Positions 1 through 5,105 of a stretch of 6,873 bases of DNA are shown here, piece after piece. Location of the stretch: NCBI GenBank assembly GCA_002440885.1, contig DJVY01000241.1:1-6873 (forward strand), read 5' to 3'. Numbering within the stretch: the first letter of the stretch is position 1; each line of letters opens with the position of its first letter. Under the pieces are notes generated by a model. The model made no database searches and was not told the DNA's origin. It was given only the letters and a program-made list of their open reading frames with translations. Source of the stretch: Bacteroidales bacterium UBA6244 (GTDB lineage: Bacteria; Bacteroidota; Bacteroidia; Bacteroidales; F082). A program made the translations under genes and the position numbers.

Positions 1-398
1 CCGGACAAATAGGAATTGATGTCTCTTCAAAAAGATACAAAACCAATATCACGGATATTGAAGATGTAAGCTGGCTGTATGATTTAGTGCCGGTTAACTT
101 CTCCTACAAGTCTGATTCCCTAAATACCAAACAATACGGATTAATTGCTGAAGAAGTGCTTGAAGTAAATCCTGATTTTGTTTTCTACAAAAACGGACAG
201 GTTGAGGGAGTATCCTATTCTAAGTTCATTGCCCCGATAATTCAGGTAGTTAAGGATCAAAACAATACCATTAAATCACTACAAAAAGAAATTGAAGTGC
301 TAAAAGCAAAAACCAATGCCATTGACGAACTCAAAGCTGAGTTTGAGACTTTCAAAAAAGCAATGATAAATCAGAATAATCTTACAATAAATAAATAA
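1..398 (+). CDS. Peptidase S74 / intramolecular chaperone domain protein, C-terminal part (5' end outside window)
   Basis: The frame is open from the first bases (codons start at base 3) to the TAA at 396-398, so this is the last ~131 residues of a longer gene. An internal GTG at 87 is not the start, because the conserved motif lies upstream of it. Residues encoded at 24-41 read SSKRYK. They fit the S-x-x-R-x-K signature of the S74 self-cleaving chaperone domain of phage tail spikes and endosialidases, with the Ser (24-26) and Lys (39-41) in the expected places. An 'YGLIAEEV' segment follows (the family's 'GFIAQEV' element), then about 45 residues of charged coiled coil (QKEIEVLK, IDELKAEFETFKK) to the end. 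Family knowledge: the domain assists trimer assembly and is then released by autoproteolysis. The coiled-coil end resembles that of the next gene (FDQLKAEVENLKK), so the two are likely paralogues. The next gene starts 11 bases on, suggesting one operon. The N-terminal architecture cannot be seen. Confidence 0.85.
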   Translation, partial: GQIGIDVSSKRYKTNITDIEDVSWLYDLVPVNFSYKSDSLNTKQYGLIAEEVLEVNPDFVFYKNGQVEGVSYSKFIAPIIQVVKDQNNTIKSLQKEIEVLKAKTNAIDELKAEFETFKKAMINQNNLTINK

Positions 399-409
399 AA
401 CATAAAAAA

Positions 410-1909
410 ATGAAAAAATTAAATTTACTATTAGCGATCATGATCATGGCAGCAGTTGCTGTTGGACAGAGTGTGGGGATTAATTCTGATGGAAGTGCAC
501 CCGATGCATCGGCCATGCTTGATGTAAGCTCCACTTCCAAGGGTTTTCTCGCTCCAAGAATGACAGCATTTCAACGAGGATCAATCTCTTCTCCGGTAAC
601 CGGTTTACTAGTTTACCAAACCGATGGCGAAACCGGTTATTATCATTACAATGGTTCTTCGTGGGTAAACAGCTCTTCTTTATGGAGTTCAAACCTCGAG
701 GGAGGCATTTATTACAACTCCGGAAATATCGGCATCGGGACAATAAGCCCGGTAAATAAGTTGTCGATTGCTGCCCCCACCGGACAATGTCTGTTACATA
801 TGACTGTTGGTACTGAATGGTGGCAAGTTGGACAAAACGTAGGTGTAGGTGGTACTGACAATACTTTTGGCTTTTATTCAAATACATATGGGCAAGGTCA
901 TGCATTGGCTCCAGTTATGACCATGACGAATACCGGCAACGTTGGCATCGGGACAACGACACCAAGCCAAAAACTGGATGTAAACGGAATAATTCAATCC
1001 AAAGACGGAACCAACAGTGATGGTAATTTGTTTCTAGGTGGGCAAAATGTTTCATTGCGTTCTTCCTATGTAAATAATGTTTTAGGCATTTATACTACTG
1101 ATACAGAGCGGATAAGAATTAATGGTTCAGGCTATGTCGGTATCGGGACAACGGACCCATCATATCCATTGCATGTTGCTTCTTTTAGGACTGCAACAAA
1201 TGATCCCGGGTATTATTTTAATAGTTTAACATCATCACTTACCTACACTGGGTCGGCGGAAAGGACTATAGGCATTTATTGTGCGCATAACATTTTGACT
1301 AATAATGCTTTTGTGGCGGTTTCAGATTTGAGAATTAAGGAAAATATTAAGGAGATTCCACATTCTTTGGATTTGGTCAGGAAGTTAAGACCGGTTTCAT
1401 ACAATAAAATAGACAAAATTGAAAATGGAGGTAGAACGGAATTTGGTTTTATTGCCCAGGAGGTAGAGAAAATACTGCCCGAGGCAGTGAATACAGGCAC
1501 AGGCGAAATCCCCGTATTAAAACCATTTGATAAAGTTGAGTTTGAAGCGGGTGTAAACTATACCATCCTGGTTAAAAATGGCGATGATATTGTAGAGCAG
1601 AAATACACCACAAAAGACCTTAGACCCGAAGGCGAGATCATCGTTAAATCGAAAACCGTAGATGATTTTAAATCTTTATCCTACGATATGATTTTCACCG
1701 TGGCGGTGGATGCCATCCGGGAGCAGCAAGCACAAATTGAAGCTCAGCAGGCTCAATTAGCCTCTCAACAGGCACAGATTGATGCCCTGAAAGCCCAAAA
1801 CGCTGTTTTAACGCAAAAAGCCGAATCCTTCGACCAACTCAAAGCCGAAGTGGAAAACCTGAAAAAGCTATTCAATGCAAACCTTAGTCAATTAACAGAT
1901 AATCAATAA
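410..1909 (+). CDS. Secreted tail fiber domain protein with C-terminal peptidase S74 chaperone domain (499 aa)
   Basis: The start ATG follows an A-rich leader without Shine-Dalgarno, usual in Bacteroidota, and begins a clear signal peptide (MKK, then a hydrophobic core). Cleavage before Gln20 is likely, giving a mature QSVGIN end. Residues ~25-90 form the N-terminal module common in Bacteroidota tail fiber proteins (AMLDVSSTSKGFLAPRM, then GLLVYQTDG and a YHYNGSSW segment). Three GxxGIGT repeats start near residues 105, 176 and 241. The S74 domain opens with SDLRIKENI, which carries the presumed catalytic Ser305 and Lys310, then FGFIAQEV. About 50 extra residues (~367-416) sit inside the domain compared with its neighbours. 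Residues ~434-490 are a coiled coil with four consecutive Gln/Ala-rich heptads. By analogy with phage endosialidases it should trimerise and self-cleave at Ser305. No T9SS sorting domain is present, so final location (periplasm, outer membrane or surface) is open. The family call is solid; the biological role is unknown. Confidence 0.9.
   Translation: MKKLNLLLAIMIMAAVAVGQSVGINSDGSAPDASAMLDVSSTSKGFLAPRMTAFQRGSISSPVTGLLVYQTDGETGYYHYNGSSWVNSSSLWSSNLEGGIYYNSGNIGIGTISPVNKLSIAAPTGQCLLHMTVGTEWWQVGQNVGVGGTDNTFGFYSNTYGQGHALAPVMTMTNTGNVGIGTTTPSQKLDVNGIIQSKDGTNSDGNLFLGGQNVSLRSSYVNNVLGIYTTDTERIRINGSGYVGIGTTDPSYPLHVASFRTATNDPGYYFNSLTSSLTYTGSAERTIGIYCAHNILTNNAFVAVSDLRIKENIKEIPHSLDLVRKLRPVSYNKIDKIENGGRTEFGFIAQEVEKILPEAVNTGTGEIPVLKPFDKVEFEAGVNYTILVKNGDDIVEQKYTTKDLRPEGEIIVKSKTVDDFKSLSYDMIFTVAVDAIREQQAQIEAQQAQLASQQAQIDALKAQNAVLTQKAESFDQLKAEVENLKKLFNANLSQLTDNQ
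722..1180 (+). repeat. Three GxxGIGT-type fibre repeats within the 499-aa S74 protein
   Basis: Three copies of a ~16-18-residue unit are encoded at 722-769, 935-988 and 1130-1180. The pattern is G-(N/Y)-(I/V)-G-I-G-T-x-x-P followed by a Leu-x-(V/I) segment (GNIGIGTISP, GNVGIGTTTP, GYVGIGTTDP). The DNA core, ggcatcgggaca or ggtatcgggaca, is strongly conserved. The start-to-start spacing is 71 and 65 residues, with unrelated segments between. This motif is common in fibre proteins carrying the S74 domain, where it probably marks turns between beta-rich fibre segments. Confidence 0.8.
1724..1807 (+). repeat. Four tandem coiled-coil heptads (QQAQ-type)
   Basis: Four 21-base units at 1724-1744, 1745-1765, 1766-1786 and 1787-1807 encode QQAQIEA, QQAQLAS, QQAQIDA and LKAQNAV (residues 439-466). 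The exact seven-residue period with a hydrophobic residue at the fifth position and Ala at the third indicates a coiled coil. Its stutter-free phase fits a parallel trimer stalk after the S74 chaperone. The units are similar but not identical in DNA, so this is an old or selected repeat, not a fresh slippage product. Confidence 0.8.
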
Positions 1910-1917
1910 AAAAAACC

Positions 1918-3012
1918 ATGAAAAAAATTACTTTACTACTGTTATCGCTGCTTCTGGCAGCAGGAAGCTACGCGCAGAGCGTGGGGATTAATTCTACCGG
2001 AGCAGCTCCATCAACAAATGCCATGCTGGAAGTATTACAAACCAATACAAGTGGCACTGCTTATGGCATATATGGCAGCACATCGGGAGCAGCAACAACA
2101 AATTATGGCGGATATTTTTCTGCCACAGGGGCTACTAATAACTATGGTCTGGTGGTTCCAAATGGCAATGTCGGTATCGGAACAACTACCCCGGGGCATA
2201 AATTTACCGTTGCGGGACAGGGAGGTTCGAACACAGCACTTTTAGCATTGGATATTACCGGAACTGGTGATGGTTGGTTCAATTGGGCTTCATCAGCCAT
2301 AGCCCCTAATCTTCCTGTCGATTACAACCTCATTCACATGATAGGAAAGGCAGAAAGTGAAAAGAACTCCGGATATATTGGGTTTAATTTCAAGGAAAGT
2401 GGGAGTGATGCCAATTTTTTAACATTTGGGCTATTTGCTAAGGACAACATCATGAACATTACCGGAGCCGGCTATGTTGGCATCGGGACAACAACTCCGG
2501 GGGCAAAATTGCATATTGCCGGGTTTGGTCATGGTGTCGCAGGAGGTATAACAATGTCCCCGGTAAATAATATTGAAGGTGGACACTTTATGACATTTCT
2601 AAACACTAGTAGTGAATGGATTGGAAGCATTGCAAGAGGTGCTGGCGATAACATTCTTTACAACTCATCGTCTGATTACCGGTTAAAAGAAAATGTTGTC
2701 AACATCAGTGCGAATCAAGCCATAACAAGGTTGATGTCATTAAGACCGGTGGAGTATAACTATATTTCTGACGAGAATAAAACAGTCATCTCAGGTTTTT
2801 TGGCACATGAGATGGCAGAGGCAGGATTTGCCAATGGCGTAACCGGAGAGAAAGACGCCGTAGATAAAGACGGAAATCCAATCTATCAGGCAATTGATAC
2901 AAAATTCCTTATTCCGGAAATGGTTAAAGTGATCCAGGAGCAGCAGACCGAGATAGAAGTGCTTAAAAAGGAATTGGAAGAAATAAAGAAAGTTTTACAA
3001 TATAAAAAATAG
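1918..3012 (+). CDS. Secreted tail fiber domain protein with C-terminal peptidase S74 chaperone domain (364 aa)
   Basis: The ATG lies 8 bases after the previous stop and starts a signal peptide (MKKITLLLLSLLLAAGSYA) with Gln20 as the probable first mature residue, giving the same QSVGIN end as the upstream protein. Residues ~36-100 include AMLEV, Gly/Thr/Ala-rich segments (YGIYGSTSG, YGGYFSATG) and a first GNVGIGTTTP repeat (residue 83). A second repeat, GYVGIGTTTP, begins at residue 185. The S74 domain begins with SDYRLKENV; Ser252 and Lys257 are the presumed autocleavage dyad. It continues through SLRPVEYNY and SGFLAHEM and ends in a short coiled coil (residues ~341-364, QEQQTEIEVLKKELEEIKK). 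Compared with its upstream paralogue it lacks the ~50-residue insertion in S74 and has a shorter coiled coil. Family behaviour predicts a trimeric, self-processed exported fibre. No sorting domain is visible at the C-terminus. The ligand and exact location are unknown. Confidence 0.9.
   Translation: MKKITLLLLSLLLAAGSYAQSVGINSTGAAPSTNAMLEVLQTNTSGTAYGIYGSTSGAATTNYGGYFSATGATNNYGLVVPNGNVGIGTTTPGHKFTVAGQGGSNTALLALDITGTGDGWFNWASSAIAPNLPVDYNLIHMIGKAESEKNSGYIGFNFKESGSDANFLTFGLFAKDNIMNITGAGYVGIGTTTPGAKLHIAGFGHGVAGGITMSPVNNIEGGHFMTFLNTSSEWIGSIARGAGDNILYNSSSDYRLKENVVNISANQAITRLMSLRPVEYNYISDENKTVISGFLAHEMAEAGFANGVTGEKDAVDKDGNPIYQAIDTKFLIPEMVKVIQEQQTEIEVLKKELEEIKKVLQYKK
2164..2523 (+). repeat. Two GxVGIGTTTP fibre repeats within the 364-aa S74 protein
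   Basis: Two 18-residue copies are encoded at 2164-2217 and 2470-2523 (residues 83-100 and 185-202): GNVGIGTTTP and GYVGIGTTTP, each followed by Lys, then a hydrophobic residue, and ending in Ala-Gly. They match the three copies in the gene upstream, giving five across two genes, and support tandem duplication of the pair. Spacing here is 102 residues, longer than upstream, so segments between the repeats differ in length. Confidence 0.8.
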
Positions 3013-3017
3013 AAACC

Positions 3018-4616
3018 ATGAAAAAGTTAATACTAATATATTTGCTGCTGGCATGGGGAATACTTTCCTTTTCACAGGGCATATTTAACGATGGAGCCTA
3101 CATAGTAAGCCAAACAGGTAGCTATTGGGTGATCGACAACGGTGATTTTACCCTCACCAGCCTGAGTGCCAGTAACCTGGCCCAGGTAGCCCATCTAACC
3201 ATCATGGATGATGCATCGCTCACCCTGACTCCCACTTCTTTTCTTACGGTTACAGGTACACTGGCCAATCACAGTGGTGTAGATGGATTGGTGTTGGACG
3301 CTTCAGCCACTTACTCGGCTTCGCTGAAACAGTCCTCTGCCAACGTAAGCGCCACCGTTAAACGGGAGATTTCTCAGTGGAGTACAAACCACGGATGGCA
3401 TTTTCTCAGCAGTCCGGTAGCGGCCCAGGCCATTAGCCCTCATTTTATTGATGTTACAGAAAACCAGATGTCGGCAGCGATAGATTTTTACCGCTGGAGC
3501 GAACCGCTGGATCTGTGGGTGAATATTAAAAATGGGTCATCAACCTATAACCAGGGAAGTGGGGAAGAAAACTTCTCAAACGATGAAAGTCCTGCCTTCA
3601 TCAATGGAAAGGGCTATCTTGTAGCTTATCAATCTACTGTTAATAAGAATTTTACGGGAACTTTAAATTACCAATCTGTTTCGGTTTCCGGACTGTCGAA
3701 AACTGAGGCCACCGGATATTCGGGCTGGAATTTAATAGGAAACCCTTTTCCTTGTGCCATACAGTGGGGGGCGGGAACATGGAGTCTCAGCAATGTGGAC
3801 GATGTCTGCCAGATATGGAACGAAGCCAATGCCAGTTACGCCGTTGTAAGCAGTGGCAACGACATCATCCCCGCGCTCAATGGTTTTATGGTGCACGCCA
3901 GCGTAAATGGGGCCTCACTCACCATCCCTGCCGATGCACAGGTGCATGATGATACCGAATGGTATAAAGGAAGTCAGGCTGCCGACAACGGACTTGTATT
4001 GCTGGCACGTGACCCTGAGGGAAAAACAGCTCAACAATCGGTTATTCGTTTTAACCCGATGGCGACATCAGGTTACGACACCCGCTTCGATAGTTATTTC
4101 CTGGCGGGATATGCTCCTGAGTTTTACAGTGTTGCCGACGAGGAGCACTATGCTTTAAACACCCTCCCAGAACAGTTGGAATCATTGGTTGTTCCCATGG
4201 GCTTTGTAAAAAACGGCAGCACCCATTTTTCTATCGAAATGACCGAAAACGAAACGGGTATGGAAGTATACCTCTACGACCATATCACACAACAATTACA
4301 TCAACTCAGTGCCGGTGCTTATGCGTTTTCATCAGGAGATCAGGATATGCGCGAGCGATTTGAGGTGCGTTTTTCTCCTGTTGGTGTTGAGGAAGTAACG
4401 CATGAACCGGAGCCAAAAGTCTGGTACAGCAACAACCAGCTATTCGTAGCCGGAGGAGCACCCAACTCGCAAATCAGGATTTACGATGTGCAAGGCCGCG
4501 AAATGGGAAGCTACCGGACGAACAATGATGATCAGAGTTTATCATTGAACTTGCCTGCCGGTATTTATCTGGTAAGAATAAATCAGCTGACAACAAAAAT
4601 TATTATTACAAATTAA
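3018..4616 (+). CDS. T9SS type A sorting domain-containing secreted protein (532 aa)
   Basis: It starts 5 bases after the preceding stop with a signal peptide (MKKLILIYLLLAWGILSFS) and Gln20 as the likely first mature residue. Residues ~40-100 are beta-strand repeats (LTIMDDASLTLTP, FLTVTGTLANHSG). From Trp127 a module seen in many Bacteroidota surface proteins runs 'GWHFLSSPV ... FYRW ... GKGYLVAY ... GWNLIGNPFP' (to residue 245), followed by a beta-rich region to ~455. The last ~65 residues (from VWYSNNQLFV near 468, through IRIYDVQGRE, to LPAGIYLVRI and KIIITN) are a textbook type A C-terminal domain. That domain directs transport through the type IX secretion machinery across the outer membrane, usually followed by CTD removal and anchoring to A-LPS or release. 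No catalytic motif was recognised, so an adhesive or structural surface role is only inferred. The same beta-repeat plus 'WH..S.P/GNP' module recurs in the beta-helix gene at 5106, which suggests they are related cargo. It shares the operon with the S74 genes. Confidence 0.9.
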   Translation: MKKLILIYLLLAWGILSFSQGIFNDGAYIVSQTGSYWVIDNGDFTLTSLSASNLAQVAHLTIMDDASLTLTPTSFLTVTGTLANHSGVDGLVLDASATYSASLKQSSANVSATVKREISQWSTNHGWHFLSSPVAAQAISPHFIDVTENQMSAAIDFYRWSEPLDLWVNIKNGSSTYNQGSGEENFSNDESPAFINGKGYLVAYQSTVNKNFTGTLNYQSVSVSGLSKTEATGYSGWNLIGNPFPCAIQWGAGTWSLSNVDDVCQIWNEANASYAVVSSGNDIIPALNGFMVHASVNGASLTIPADAQVHDDTEWYKGSQAADNGLVLLARDPEGKTAQQSVIRFNPMATSGYDTRFDSYFLAGYAPEFYSVADEEHYALNTLPEQLESLVVPMGFVKNGSTHFSIEMTENETGMEVYLYDHITQQLHQLSAGAYAFSSGDQDMRERFEVRFSPVGVEEVTHEPEPKVWYSNNQLFVAGGAPNSQIRIYDVQGREMGSYRTNNDDQSLSLNLPAGIYLVRINQLTTKIIITN

Positions 4617-4629
4617 AAACATAAAGATC

Positions 4630-4854
4630 ATGAAAAAGAAAATAACCAAAATGTTACTTGTATTATGCCTTATGGCAGGAAGTCATCAGTTGTTTACCCA
4701 ACCCCCTCCACCTCCGGGTGATCATGGTGATCCGGGTAACCAAAATGCAGGTAATGCACCAATTGATGGCGGGCTGGGTATCCTGTTAGCTTTGGGTGCG
4801 GCTTATGGTACAAAGAAGGTGTATGAATGGAAGAAGGAAGGGCTGGAAGACTAG
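4630..4854 (+). CDS. Small exported protein with proline run and PID-type C-terminal segment (74 aa)
   Basis: The ATG is 13 bases after the T9SS gene, behind an A-rich leader (acataaagatc) resembling the leader of the gene at 410. Residues 1-23 form a signal peptide (MKKKITKMLLVLCLMAG core); cleavage before Gln24 would leave a mature protein starting QPPPPPGDHGDPG. The C-terminal third reads N-APIDGGLGILLALGAAYG and then TKKVYEWKKE: a Pro-Ile-Asp motif, a short Gly/Ala/Leu hydrophobic stretch and a basic tail. This three-part layout matches the small 'PID-CTERM' type proteins of Bacteroidota as I remember them, and in general form the C-terminal signals handled by exosortase- or rhombosortase-like systems. 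Whether a processing enzyme acts on it here is not shown; no such enzyme is in the window. It could instead simply be a small inner-membrane protein. The clear coding features and operon position make it a real gene despite its size. Confidence 0.75.
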   Translation: MKKKITKMLLVLCLMAGSHQLFTQPPPPPGDHGDPGNQNAGNAPIDGGLGILLALGAAYGTKKVYEWKKEGLED

Positions 4855-5024
4855 GAGTGCCAATTAAACAGGCGTCTTCTCTCTTTGCTGAACTAACAGA
4901 TTTCAGGTTAAAAAACGATAACTAATAATTCAGTAATGGCAGACTGGCGTCATTATTTGAATTTTTCATTTGCCTGTCAGGAGTTTTAGTAAAGCAGTTG
5001 ATCTGGCTCATATCATTTTTTTCA

Positions 5025-5054
5025 CTTGGTTGTGTGTAAATGAATATACGTTAT
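5025..5054 (+). promoter_or_regulatory. Possible Bacteroidota-type promoter for the beta-helix gene (weak)
   Basis: CTTG at 5025-5028 and TACGTTAT at 5047-5054 are 18 bases apart and partly match the Bacteroidota consensus (TTTG near -33, TAnnTTTG near -7). Both boxes have mismatches: one in the first, two in the second. Transcription would begin around 5060 and leave a ~45-base untranslated leader before the ATG at 5106. The call rests on position and approximate match only; AT-rich DNA gives such matches by chance. Confidence 0.2.
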
Positions 5055-5095
5055 TTCAAATTCAATAATGGAATAGTCTCAATCAAATAAAGATC

Positions 5096-5099
5096 GGAG
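5096..5099 (+). promoter_or_regulatory. Shine-Dalgarno-like GGAG before the beta-helix gene
   Basis: GGAG ends 6 bases before the ATG at 5106, a normal Shine-Dalgarno distance. The other visible starts in the window (410, 1918, 3018, 4630) have A-rich leaders without such a motif, which is the usual Bacteroidota style. The element supports the chosen start, although in this phylum its functional weight is uncertain. Confidence 0.35.
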
Positions 5100-5105
5100 T
5101 TTACA

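Larger units (their letters stand above)
4855..5105. other. Intergenic region separating the five-gene cluster from the beta-helix gene
   Basis: This 251-base AT-rich stretch has stops in all forward frames and no protein-like reading frame on either strand. It is the only sizeable gap in the window and so probably contains the end of the upstream transcript and the promoter of the gene at 5106. A short inverted repeat (CTGAA at 4888-4892, TTCAG at 4902-4906) is too weak, and lacks a following T-run, to be called a terminator. I saw no tRNA, riboswitch or repeat family here. Confidence 0.6.

Noticed and set aside
87..398. GTG at 87 as start of a 103-residue protein
   Set aside because: The same frame is open upstream to base 3 and codes for the S74 catalytic motif there, so the gene begins before the window.
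436..445. Palindrome GATCATGATC as an operator
   Set aside because: It falls within signal-peptide codons (Ile-Met-Ile-Met) and is explained by that repeat.
480..905. 141-codon open frame on the minus strand
   Set aside because: It lies wholly inside the S74 gene at 410-1909, has no signal for a start and its product has no recognisable domain; it is a shadow of the plus-strand coding sequence.
1276..1500. 74-codon open frame on the minus strand
   Set aside because: It is antisense to the conserved S74 domain, whose coding frame is certain.
1..3012. Prophage tail-fibre module
   Set aside because: The S74 domain and GIGT repeats recall phage fibres, but the visible proteins have signal peptides and there is no phage structural, lysis or integrase gene in the window.
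3752..4158. Short plus-strand frames inside the T9SS gene
   Set aside because: They are out of frame with a gene that has a continuous domain order, and their products have Cys/Arg/His-rich composition unlike real proteins here.
4888..4906. Inverted repeat CTGAA...TTCAG as a terminator
   Set aside because: The stem is only 5 bases, AT-containing, and no T-run follows on the plus strand.
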